Below are positions 52,128 through 60,262 of a DNA stretch of 64,000 bases, piece after piece (within the stretch, counting starts at the first letter, position 1; every line of letters begins with the position of its first letter). A program made the translations under genes and the position numbers. The notes under the pieces were generated by a model. It worked only from the letters and a program-made list of their open reading frames with translations. It had not been told where the DNA came from and made no database searches. The stretch is from Sphingomonas echinoides ATCC 14820 (GTDB lineage: Bacteria > Pseudomonadota > Alphaproteobacteria > Sphingomonadales > Sphingomonadaceae), in assembly GCF_000241465.1 (NCBI RefSeq), contig NZ_JH584235.1:1784293-1848292 (forward strand). The letters run 5' to 3'.

Positions 52128-54044
52128 TCAGCGTGTCAGCGCTGCCTCGGACCAGCTTACCGGATCGGGGAAGCGCATCGGCGTCGCGGTGCGCGCGACG
52201 AGCTCGATCAGCGTGACGCCGCGCACATCGACCGACAGCGGCGCGGCCGCGTCGCCGTACCGCATCGGTGCCGACTGGCCGAGCAACTTGCCATCGCCAT
52301 AGACCGCGAAGCGCACCGGCTGGCTGCGGTCACGCGCCGAATCGTCGACGCCGACCAGCGCCGAGAAGCGGGCAAAGCCCGTATTGCGCACTTCGAGCCG
52401 CGAATTGGCGAGCACGCCGATCCCGGTGGTGAAGCGCCGTCCCGCCACTTGCAGCGTCTCACCATAAGGCGTGCCATCCGCCTGCGCCCCGCCCCAGCCG
52501 CCATAACGCGGGTGGTCGCCATCGCCGCGCGTCCCGCGCCACGGCAGGATGCCGCGGTGGATCAGCGGTTCGTGCTCGGGGACGATGACGCCATCCACCG
52601 CCGGATTCACGCTGCCCGGCTGTTCCGACAGATAGAGACCGCCGGGCAATTGCCGGGTACCGTGCGCGGTGAACACAAGCGTCTGATGCGGCGCGAGCGC
52701 GAGCTTGGTCTCGCCGCGGAAGTGCGTCGTGCCACCATCCCACAGATCGTCGAGCGTGACGTCGCCGTCAGCGGTGAATTTGAGATGGTCGGCCGTCAGC
52801 ACCGCCTGCGCGGGCGACGCGGTGCGGTTGAAGATCGCCACCGCCTTGTCGCCGCTGGCCAGCGCCTTGACGAGGATCTGCACGTCGTCGGTATCGAACG
52901 CCAGCACAGCCTGATTGCCGGCGGGATCCTGGTCGAGCGCGATGATCCGGGCGTTGCCGAGGATTGCCAGCATCGTTGGCGGGGCCTTGCGCAAGTCATA
53001 GCCGATGAACAGCGGCGCATTCGCCATCGCCCACAGCGAAAAATGCGTCCGCGCCTCGGTCCTGTGCGCCGCATCGAAATCGCCGGTGCCGATGAACAGC
53101 ATGTCGGGGTCGTTCCACGATCCCGGATGCGCATAGAGCGCGCGGCGCGACACGCTGTCGAAATTGTGCAGCATCCGCGACCAGCTTGGCGAAATGTCCT
53201 CGCTGGTGCGCGAGATATTGCCGACATCCTTGCCCCAGGCGCGAACGTCGGCCGCGCCCCACAGGCAGATCGAATAGAGGAAGTCATTATCGGGGTTGTA
53301 GCGCTTGAGCGCCCGCCCGACCTCTTCATACAGCCCGCGCACTGCCGCAATGTCGCTGCGCCCGACCGATTCAACATCGACCAGCGGTGCGAGCGCGCGA
53401 TACTGGCCCGCCTTCACGCGCGGATCGCTCGCCGGGAAAGCGCGGATGCCGCAGCCGTCGACCTTGATCAGATCGAAGCCCCATTCCTTGAAGTAGAGCG
53501 CGATATCCTGGTCGACATGGCCGTAGAGCGCGACCTCGCGCTCGGCGAGCGTGCCCTCGGGCATGTTGGCCATGGTCGAGGTGAACGCCTGCCCGCAGGT
53601 ATTGCGCCCGACATCCGAATAGATGCCGGCCTTGAGCCCCATCGCATGGAGCCGGTCGGTAAAGGGGCGGAAGCTGGTGTCACCGCCCGGCCCCGCTCCC
53701 TTGGCCGAGGGAAAGGTCGTGGTGCGGATGACCATCCGCCCGTCGCGCGCGCGGCGCTGGAGCCACCAGCCATCATCGACGTCGATATAGCGATAGCCCT
53801 TCGCCGCCAGCCCTGAATCGACGATGATCTGGGCCGAGGCGAGCACCTTTTCCTCGCTGACATCTTCGTAAAAGGCGTTCCAGCTGCTCCACCCCATTGG
53901 CGGCACTTGCGCCGCACCCGCGCTATAGGCGCTCCACCGCCCGCTCGGCGCGAGATCGTCGGACTGCGCGATCGCGGGCACGCTCGAAACCGTCGCGGCG
54001 AGCAGCGCCGCACCGCCCCGCAGAAACATGCGCGCACTGCGCAT
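52128..54044 (-). CDS. GH27 alpha-galactosidase with C-terminal NPCBM domain, exported
   Basis: 638 residues from the ATG that shares one base with the esterase stop (TGATG). Signal peptide MRSARMFLRGGAALLAATVS. GH27 motifs: MGWSSWNAFYEDVSEEKVLA, YRYIDVDDGWW, the nucleophile DLIKVDGCG (Asp196), and the acid-base region RTSEDISPSWS; the LWAMANAPLFIGYDLR stretch completes the barrel. After about residue 490 an NPCBM-type domain follows (GGWGGAQADGTPYGETLQVA, VLANSRLEVRNTGFARFSAL, DPVSWSEAALTR), which is commonly attached to GH27 enzymes and may bind galactose. Expected to remove alpha-1,6- or alpha-linked galactose from galactomannan, raffinose-type sugars or xyloglucan-type chains in the periplasm. 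Confidence 0.95.
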   Translation of the reverse strand: MRSARMFLRGGAALLAATVSSVPAIAQSDDLAPSGRWSAYSAGAAQVPPMGWSSWNAFYEDVSEEKVLASAQIIVDSGLAAKGYRYIDVDDGWWLQRRARDGRMVIRTTTFPSAKGAGPGGDTSFRPFTDRLHAMGLKAGIYSDVGRNTCGQAFTSTMANMPEGTLAEREVALYGHVDQDIALYFKEWGFDLIKVDGCGIRAFPASDPRVKAGQYRALAPLVDVESVGRSDIAAVRGLYEEVGRALKRYNPDNDFLYSICLWGAADVRAWGKDVGNISRTSEDISPSWSRMLHNFDSVSRRALYAHPGSWNDPDMLFIGTGDFDAAHRTEARTHFSLWAMANAPLFIGYDLRKAPPTMLAILGNARIIALDQDPAGNQAVLAFDTDDVQILVKALASGDKAVAIFNRTASPAQAVLTADHLKFTADGDVTLDDLWDGGTTHFRGETKLALAPHQTLVFTAHGTRQLPGGLYLSEQPGSVNPAVDGVIVPEHEPLIHRGILPWRGTRGDGDHPRYGGWGGAQADGTPYGETLQVAGRRFTTGIGVLANSRLEVRNTGFARFSALVGVDDSARDRSQPVRFAVYGDGKLLGQSAPMRYGDAAAPLSVDVRGVTLIELVARTATPMRFPDPVSWSEAALTR

Positions 54045-55144
54045 CAGCGCGCCGCCTTGGTCACGAGGTTCTTGCCGAAGAAGGGCATGACATAGTCCTG
54101 AAAGCGGACCGCGACATCGCTGACATGCGTCCCGTGGTACAGTTCGAAGCTGTTGGCGACGCCATAACGGTCCAGCGTCGCGTGGAGTTTGGCGGCGTCC
54201 TCCTTGAGACCGTCCTGGTCGCCGACATCGATCGCAATCGCGCGATACTGGCGCAAATTGCCGATATATTGGTCGACAAAGGCAAGCGGCGCGTTCGCCG
54301 CCCATTTCGCCAGCACCTCGGGCTGCACGACGCCATTCTTGGTCGGCAAATCGAGGAAGAAGGGCGGATTTTGCGGGTTGGGCGACCAGGCGGCGGCGGT
54401 GGCGAATTGCGCGCGCCCGAAAAAGGGCAGCGCGGTGGCTTCCTCGCGGCTATGGATGGCCTCCAGCGCGGCGGCGGCCTTGGGGTCAATCTGGCCGGGA
54501 TCGCGCGGCGACAGGCAGCACGGGCTCATCATATAGATCGCGCCGAACATGTCGGGATGCCGCATCCCGATCCGCGCGGTACCGTAACCGCCCATCGAAT
54601 GCCCGACGAGCCCGCGGCTGCGCCGGTCGGCGATCGTGCGATAATGCGCGTCGACATAATGGATCAGGTCGCGCGCGATGAAGGTCTCGAAATCGCCGGT
54701 GGTGACCGAACTCGAATACATCGATCCGTTATGCAGCGTTTTCGAATCGGGCAGCACCACGATCATCTCGGGCACACCCGTGGCGAACGCGCCCTCGATC
54801 GTCTGCGGCACATGGATTTCGTGGGTCCATTGCTCGGCACCGATCGAATACCCGTGGAGCGCGTAGAGCACCGGGTAACGCCGCTTCGGGTTGGCGGCAT
54901 AGCCTGGCGGCAGCATCACCAGGACGTCGCGGTCCGCCGAATCGCCTTCGAGATTGCCGACGATGGTGGGGGCGTGGACTTTGATCCGTTCGATCGTCAC
55001 GGTCGGAGCACCGGCAACCGGCGGCGGCACGTGCGTCGGCACTTGCCCGATTGCCGGCATCGCGCCCAACATCAAGGTGGCCGTGCCCGCGCCTATAACG
55101 CGCGCTGCACGCCACAGCGCGCTTAGCTGCCGATGCGATCGCAT
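54044..55144 (-). CDS. Exported esterase, alpha/beta hydrolase (esterase D-like)
   Basis: 366 residues from the ATG at 55144, which has GGGAGAG nine bases before it; upstream ATGs lack one. A leader (RAARVIGAGTATLMLGAMPA) is followed by an esterase fold: VLVMLPPGYAANPKRRYPVL (strand plus oxyanion), VGHSMGGYGTARI with Ser183 as nucleophile, and the AIAIDVGDQDGLKE acid and GTHVSDVAVRFQD histidine regions. Esterase-D-like enzymes remove acyl groups from sugars or ferulic-acid-type esters; the substrate is not known. It shares an operon with the GH27 gene (1-nt overlap), suggesting removal of ester decorations before galactose release. Confidence 0.88.
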   Translation of the reverse strand: MRSHRQLSALWRAARVIGAGTATLMLGAMPAIGQVPTHVPPPVAGAPTVTIERIKVHAPTIVGNLEGDSADRDVLVMLPPGYAANPKRRYPVLYALHGYSIGAEQWTHEIHVPQTIEGAFATGVPEMIVVLPDSKTLHNGSMYSSSVTTGDFETFIARDLIHYVDAHYRTIADRRSRGLVGHSMGGYGTARIGMRHPDMFGAIYMMSPCCLSPRDPGQIDPKAAAALEAIHSREEATALPFFGRAQFATAAAWSPNPQNPPFFLDLPTKNGVVQPEVLAKWAANAPLAFVDQYIGNLRQYRAIAIDVGDQDGLKEDAAKLHATLDRYGVANSFELYHGTHVSDVAVRFQDYVMPFFGKNLVTKAAR

Positions 55145-55255
55145 ATCTCTCTCCCACACCCCATTAGGCCGATATCGCGTCGTCGCGACTCGCCGTCTTG
55201 TCTGTCTAAAGCAAACGCGCGTCAATTCCCCGCCGCGCCTTTTCCCGCCGCTTTC

Positions 55256-56281
55256 TCACCCGCCGCGCAGCAGCCGCATCACCAGCGCGCGGATCCGCCC
55301 ATAATTGCCGCTGCGCAGTGGCCCCAGGATACCATGCTGCTGTTCCGGCAGATGCGCGAGCGGATGCCCATCGGGGCGAAAGACATAATGGTCAAAGAAC
55401 GCCCGCCATGCCGCGCGCTCGGGTGCCGGGCGCTCGGCAATCGCGATCATCGCGAGCAGCATCGCGGTGTGCGGCGCGTCCGGACCGCTGGCAAAGCCAT
55501 CCCACCAGTAATTCACCAGCACGTTGAAAGGCGCGGTCGCTTCAACCGAATGCCACCACAGCTTCGGCAGATACAGCGCATCGCCGGGTGCCAGATCGAC
55601 GGTGATCGCGCGCGCGCGGGCGTTGGCGAAGGCCGGATAGCGCCCATCGCCCGGCGGCGCACTGGCGGCCAGACTGACCGGTTGCCCGGCCAGCGTATGA
55701 TCGATCGGCCCGACATACAGGTCCGCAATCGCATCGGGGGGATAGAGCGTAAAACGCCGCCGCCCGGCCACAACGCAGGCAAGGTTGTCGAACGTATCAT
55801 AATGGCAAGCGACCGACGACGCGGTGCCGAGCCAGATCCGTGGCGCGACATCCGGCGACAACATCGTCAGGGCATTTTCGGTAGAAAAACCAGTAAGATA
55901 GTCATCCGTCGGCAGCGAACCGACATAGATTGACGGTTCTGACGGAGACTGGGCAGCCGCCGCGATCCGTCGCAGCGCCTCGCCGAACTGCACGCTTTCC
56001 CGCGAAAAGGTAAACCCGCTCAACCCATCAGCATAATCATATCGTCCACCGATCGCAGGGTCGCCGACGAACATCTCGGCCGCGCGGTCGACCGCGAAGC
56101 CCGCCAGATAGGCGACGAGCGCCGCGTGCGATTGCGCCTGCGCCGTATAGGCCGGCCAGTGGCGACACACACCGCGCAGCACGACGGGCGCGCAGGGCTC
56201 CGCAATATCGCGCAGGAACCGGTCGCGGTCCAACGCGCCACCGTCAAGGGTGCGCAGACGCGGCGAATCGAGCGCTGTCAT
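55256..56281 (-). CDS. JmjC/cupin-like domain protein (2-oxoglutarate oxygenase fold)
   Basis: 341 residues. The fold is that of a cupin-like JmjC protein: a iron triad H160-x-D162 (HYDTFDN) and H244 (WWHSVEA), plus a GDALYLPKLWWHSVEATAPF segment typical of asparaginyl-hydroxylase-like enzymes (FIH-like). It should hydroxylate or demethylate a protein or small molecule if active; the residues for iron binding are intact. No signal peptide. It starts within the SapC stop (4-nt overlap) and is divergent from a TBDR and a halogenase. From memory, cupin-like and SapC genes recur next to TBDR-halogenase loci in Caulobacter and Sphingomonas, but the shared role is unknown. Confidence 0.88.
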   Translation of the reverse strand: MTALDSPRLRTLDGGALDRDRFLRDIAEPCAPVVLRGVCRHWPAYTAQAQSHAALVAYLAGFAVDRAAEMFVGDPAIGGRYDYADGLSGFTFSRESVQFGEALRRIAAAAQSPSEPSIYVGSLPTDDYLTGFSTENALTMLSPDVAPRIWLGTASSVACHYDTFDNLACVVAGRRRFTLYPPDAIADLYVGPIDHTLAGQPVSLAASAPPGDGRYPAFANARARAITVDLAPGDALYLPKLWWHSVEATAPFNVLVNYWWDGFASGPDAPHTAMLLAMIAIAERPAPERAAWRAFFDHYVFRPDGHPLAHLPEQQHGILGPLRSGNYGRIRALVMRLLRGG

Positions 56282-56961
56282 CCGCCAACAAGGCGATCGT
56301 TGCGCAGGTGCGCGAGCCTGGAAATGTGGTGTTGCGACCCAAGCACGGCATGCGCCAGCGCGAGATCGCCCTGTCGAAACAGGTCGATCACTGCCGCGTC
56401 GTCCAGTTCGGCCAGCGCATCGCGACTGATCGTATAGAGCCCCTCCAACGCGAGTCGTTCGCCATCGTCGAAGCGGAACGACAGGTCGATCGGCTCCACC
56501 AGTTTCAGCGCAAGCAGCCGCTTGAGGAACTGCTCGGTCTGCGGCAACCCCGCGTGCAACTGGCTCAACGCACTCTGGACGCGTCGCAGCGCCACAGCGG
56601 GCGTTCCCCCGTCGTCGAACACCGGTTGCCCGCCCGCGCGCACAAATCGGGTGTGCGCCGGATCGATCGCAATATGATCGCCGGAGATAAAGAAGCCCTG
56701 CCGCACCAGATCGAACAGGCGGTCAACAGCGGCTCCATCGCCCGAACCGGCGGCGATATTTTCACCGGGCTTCAGGCCCAGCAACGCGCCGGCATAAAAG
56801 GCCCCGGTTTCCGGATGCTTGGTAAACAGGATCGGAAATCGCGCCGCAACCGACTCGAATTCATCGAGGACAATCTGCACGAAATGACGGTCGGCGGACA
56901 GCGGCGGACCAAGCCGCAACCCGGCATGATGATCGGTACTCAAGACCTCAAGCGTCGCCAT
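56278..56961 (-). CDS. SapC-family protein
   Basis: 227 residues from the ATG at 56961 (GGAGAGG upstream), starting MATLEVLSTDHHAGLRLGPP. The sequence follows the SapC family pattern: RHFVQIVLDEFESVAARFPI, FTKHPETGAFYAGALLGLKP, then PLDLSF-like EPIDLSFRFDDGERLALEGL and YTISRDALAELDDAAVIDLF. SapC proteins were named for S-layer secretion in Campylobacter but their role elsewhere is uncertain. It overlaps the JmjC-like gene by 4 nt, so the two are co-translated, and both diverge from the TBDR at 57223 across a 261-nt control region. Confidence 0.9.
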   Translation of the reverse strand: MATLEVLSTDHHAGLRLGPPLSADRHFVQIVLDEFESVAARFPILFTKHPETGAFYAGALLGLKPGENIAAGSGDGAAVDRLFDLVRQGFFISGDHIAIDPAHTRFVRAGGQPVFDDGGTPAVALRRVQSALSQLHAGLPQTEQFLKRLLALKLVEPIDLSFRFDDGERLALEGLYTISRDALAELDDAAVIDLFRQGDLALAHAVLGSQHHISRLAHLRNDRLVGG

Positions 56962-57222
56962 CCACGTCCTCTCCAACATCTCGCGCCGCTGCTCACGGTC
57001 GTCCGACAGGCATAAGCGGCGCACCCGCATCTGGCCAAGTGGGTTGATTGTTTTTTCGCATTACACCGACAAATACCATTGCGCAGCGTCTCTGGTAGCG
57101 ATAACAATCTCTCCAGCGCGATATGTCGGACAATACCGGCAGCAGTGCAAGTGGCTTCCCCGACGCCGAGAGTTTTGGGTCAAGCCACTGAATAATAATG
57201 ATAGTTCAAGAGGGAGGGGATT
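56962..57222. promoter_or_regulatory. Divergent control region between SapC/cupin and TBDR/halogenase operons
   Basis: 261 nt with no gene. It contains TGTCGGACAA (57124-57133), sharing the 8-mer TGTCGGAC with the FadR-like site at 47940-47950, and an AT-rich stretch (TGAATAATAATGATAG) shortly before the TBDR. The ribosome-binding site GGAGGGG for the GTG at 57223 is at its right end. The shared 8-mer also occurs inside genes, so its meaning is uncertain. Confidence 0.5.
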
Positions 57223-60204
57223 GTGACGTACATGACCGCACGCGGCATTAGCGCTTCATCAGGCTCACGCCGGCGCAAATTTATCCTGATTGGCGCTCCG
57301 AGCTTGCTCGCGCTCGCTTTGGCAGACCCGGCTGCAGCGCAAACCAGCGACGCCCAAAATATCCAGACCACGCAAGTGGTAACGCCGCAGGCTGGACCGG
57401 CGACCGACACCGCCACCCCCGAGGAGGTCAGCCAGGACATTATCGTCACGGGTCTGCGCGGCTCGCTCCAGCGCAACCTCGACATCAAGCGTTCGGCCAC
57501 CGGCGTGGTCGACGCGATCTCGTCCGAAGACATCGGCAAATTCCCCGATTCGAACGTCGCGGCCTCGCTGCAGCGCCTGCCGGGCGTGTCGATCCAGCGT
57601 TCGGGCGCACGCGGCGAAGCCACCGGCATCACCGTCCGCGGCTTTGGCGGCGACTTCAACACCACACTGTATGATGGTCGTCGTATCTCGACCGCGACCG
57701 GCAACCGCCAGATCGATTTCTCGACCGTCGGTTCCGATTTCATCGGCCGCTTGAGCGTCCTCAAGACGCCCGACGTAGCGCTGACCTCGAGCTCGATCGG
57801 CGCGACCGTCAATGTCGAATTCCCCAAGCCGTTCGATCATCCGGGGCTCCGTCTGGCGACCAGCATTGCGGGCTCGATCCAGGATCGCTCGGGCAAGATC
57901 GTTCCGACCGGCGGCGTGCTGCTGAGCGACACCTTCGCCAATGGCACGCTCGGCGTGCTGGCCGACTTCATCTACACGCGCCGCGATACCAACACCAACC
58001 GCGTCGGCGTGAACGGCTGGGAGGGCGGCTATTACGCGCCGTGCCAGCTGAAGGGCACCACTGCGACCAGTTGCTCGCCAACCAGCGACTCCAAAAGCGC
58101 CGCCTATGCCGACGCCCGCAATCGCCAGACGGTGGTCGGCTGGTTCCCGCAGCAATATGTTTACGAGCAGGACCGCACCAAGGACGAACGCTATGACGGG
58201 CGCATCGCGCTGCAATGGCATCCGTCGGACGATGTGATGGTCACGATCGACGACAATTTCTCGCGGCAGAAGGTCGTCACCGACATTTACGGCTTCGGCG
58301 TGTGGTTCAACCAAGGCGCGCTGCGCAACGTCGAGCTCGACAAGAACGGGCAGACCACCAACTTCACGCAGACCGGCTCACCAACCGACTTCACCTCGGC
58401 AATCAACACCGAAGTGCTGCAGACCAACGCCATTGGCGGCAACGTGAAATGGGACGCAACCGAACATCTGACGCTCGAAGGCGATCTCAATTACGCGCAG
58501 AGCTGGCGTAATCCGGACGGCAATATCGGCAGCCAGAATGGCGATATCGGCTATGGTGGCGCGCTCGGCACGACGACCGGGCTGCAAATTCTCGGCAACA
58601 GCAGCAACGCCATTCCGGTGCTGACCGCCTTTGGGCCCAACGGCACCGCCGCAGATTTCGCCAATCCGGCGCTGATCGGGTCGCATGTCACCGTCAACCA
58701 GACCCAGCGCAACACCGATACCCTGAAGCAAGCGCGCTTCAACGCGACCTGGCATCAGGACAATCTGACGATCAAGGCCGGCGGCCAGTATATCGAGGAC
58801 CGCTTCCAGCTCAGCAACCAGAGCACCTTCACCAACAACTTCTGGCAGGCCTATGCCGGCTACGGCACACCGTCCGCGCAGGGTGGTGGCATCGCGCCGC
58901 TGCCAAGCAGCCTGTATCAGGGCACGATCTCGACCAACAACTTCATCCCCGGTTTCCAGGGCTCGCTGCCGCCGTCGTTGATCATGTTCAACCCGATCGC
59001 CTATCAGAACTATCTGACCAGCCTCGGCAACCCGCAGACCAAGAACATCCCCGGCTATAACTATTCGGGCGTGACAGGCTTTACCGGAACCTTTGACGAA
59101 GCGGTCGACCCCGGCAGCATCCAGGACGTTCGCGAAAAGACCTGGTCGCTCTACATGAGTGTCAATTTCACCGCCGATATCGGCAGCATGCCGTTCCACT
59201 TCAACGCGGGCGTGCGGAACGAGAACACGCATCTGACCTCGATCGGCCAGGGACGCCTGCCGTTGGTGCTCAGCACCAGCAGCGCCGATCCGACGCTGCT
59301 GACGGTGTCGAGCTATACGCCGGTGCAGACGGTGTCGAGCAAGAGCAGCTATTCGTTCCTGCTGCCGACCCTCGACGCGCGGCTTGAAGTCACCGACCGG
59401 CTGCAGCTGCGCTTCGACGCCTCGCGTACGCTGACGCGCCCGGCGCTCAACCTGCTGTCGCCGGTGCTCAACGTCGGCAGCGGCCAGCGCGTCAACGCGC
59501 TGACGGCAAGCGGCGGCAACCCCAACCTCAAGCCGTATCTGTCGGACAATTTCGACGTCGCGGCCGAATGGTATTACAAGCGCAATTCGTACGTTTCGGT
59601 CGATTTCTTCGTCAAGAACGTCAGCAACTTCATCGTTGGCGGCGTGACGCGGCAGTCCATCAACGGTGTGGTCGATCCGACCACCGGGCAGCTCGCCAAC
59701 TTCGCGGTGACGCAACAGGTCAACGGACCCGACGCGACGGTGCGCGGGGTTGAGGTTGCGTGGCAGCAGGTGTTCGGCGAATCGGGCTTCGGCTTCACCG
59801 CCAACGCCACCTTTGTCGATACCAACAAGCCGTATGACCCGACCAACATCTCGCAGACCGGTTTTGCCGTGACCGGCCTGGCCAATTCGGCGAATTTCGT
59901 TGGCTTCTACGACAAGCACGGCTTCCAGTTCCGGGCGGCGCTCAACTGGCGCGACAAATATCTGCTCCAGTTCGGCCAGAACCAGAATACCGGACAATTC
60001 GGGGCCGAGCCGACCTTCGTCAATTCGAGCCTGCAGCTCGATCTGTCGTCGAGCTATGACATCAACAAGCACTTCAGCGTGTTTGGCGAAGTCCAGAACG
60101 TCAACAACAACCAGCAAAGCACCCACGGCCGCTTCGACAATCAGTTGCTCGATGTGTTCGACTATGGACGGCGCTATCTGGCCGGCGCGCGCTTCCGCTT
60201 CTAG
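57223..60204 (+). CDS. TonB-dependent receptor (halogenase/SapC locus)
   Basis: 993 residues from a GTG with GGAGGGG upstream; an ATG nine bases further is an alternative. A leader ending AAAQ precedes the TonB-box-like DIIVTGLRGSLQRN, then a plug with FPDSNVAASLQRLPGVSIQR and GEATGITVRGFGGDFNTTLY, which match the Caulobacter-type TBDR subfamily, and a barrel ending AGARFRF. It carries an intact late GNPNLKPYLSDNFDVAAEWY segment. The neighbours (halogenase, GH3 with PA14-like insert, and the divergent SapC/cupin pair) point to beta-glucan or xylan-type sugars, but the ligand is not visible. A perfect terminator-type hairpin follows it, before the halogenase. Confidence 0.95.
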   Translation: MTYMTARGISASSGSRRRKFILIGAPSLLALALADPAAAQTSDAQNIQTTQVVTPQAGPATDTATPEEVSQDIIVTGLRGSLQRNLDIKRSATGVVDAISSEDIGKFPDSNVAASLQRLPGVSIQRSGARGEATGITVRGFGGDFNTTLYDGRRISTATGNRQIDFSTVGSDFIGRLSVLKTPDVALTSSSIGATVNVEFPKPFDHPGLRLATSIAGSIQDRSGKIVPTGGVLLSDTFANGTLGVLADFIYTRRDTNTNRVGVNGWEGGYYAPCQLKGTTATSCSPTSDSKSAAYADARNRQTVVGWFPQQYVYEQDRTKDERYDGRIALQWHPSDDVMVTIDDNFSRQKVVTDIYGFGVWFNQGALRNVELDKNGQTTNFTQTGSPTDFTSAINTEVLQTNAIGGNVKWDATEHLTLEGDLNYAQSWRNPDGNIGSQNGDIGYGGALGTTTGLQILGNSSNAIPVLTAFGPNGTAADFANPALIGSHVTVNQTQRNTDTLKQARFNATWHQDNLTIKAGGQYIEDRFQLSNQSTFTNNFWQAYAGYGTPSAQGGGIAPLPSSLYQGTISTNNFIPGFQGSLPPSLIMFNPIAYQNYLTSLGNPQTKNIPGYNYSGVTGFTGTFDEAVDPGSIQDVREKTWSLYMSVNFTADIGSMPFHFNAGVRNENTHLTSIGQGRLPLVLSTSSADPTLLTVSSYTPVQTVSSKSSYSFLLPTLDARLEVTDRLQLRFDASRTLTRPALNLLSPVLNVGSGQRVNALTASGGNPNLKPYLSDNFDVAAEWYYKRNSYVSVDFFVKNVSNFIVGGVTRQSINGVVDPTTGQLANFAVTQQVNGPDATVRGVEVAWQQVFGESGFGFTANATFVDTNKPYDPTNISQTGFAVTGLANSANFVGFYDKHGFQFRAALNWRDKYLLQFGQNQNTGQFGAEPTFVNSSLQLDLSSSYDINKHFSVFGEVQNVNNNQQSTHGRFDNQLLDVFDYGRRYLAGARFRF

Positions 60205-60217
60205 TCTCTGCCACCTC

Positions 60218-60248
60218 GGGGGTGCCGTATCGGCACCCCCCCATTTTT
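60218..60248 (+). terminator. Perfect terminator between TBDR and halogenase
   Basis: GGGGGTGCCG (60218-60227) pairs perfectly with CGGCACCCCC (60231-60240) around a TAT loop, followed by CCATTTTT. It starts 13 nt after the receptor stop and ends 15 nt before the halogenase ATG, so the halogenase must be expressed by read-through or from its own promoter. Confidence 0.85.
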
Positions 60249-60262
60249 GGTAGTCGGGAGCG

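Noticed and set aside
59544..59553. TGTCGGAC occurrence inside the TBDR gene as an operator
   Set aside because: It is in coding sequence and encodes ordinary residues; it shows that the 8-mer occurs by chance, which weakens the intergenic sites.
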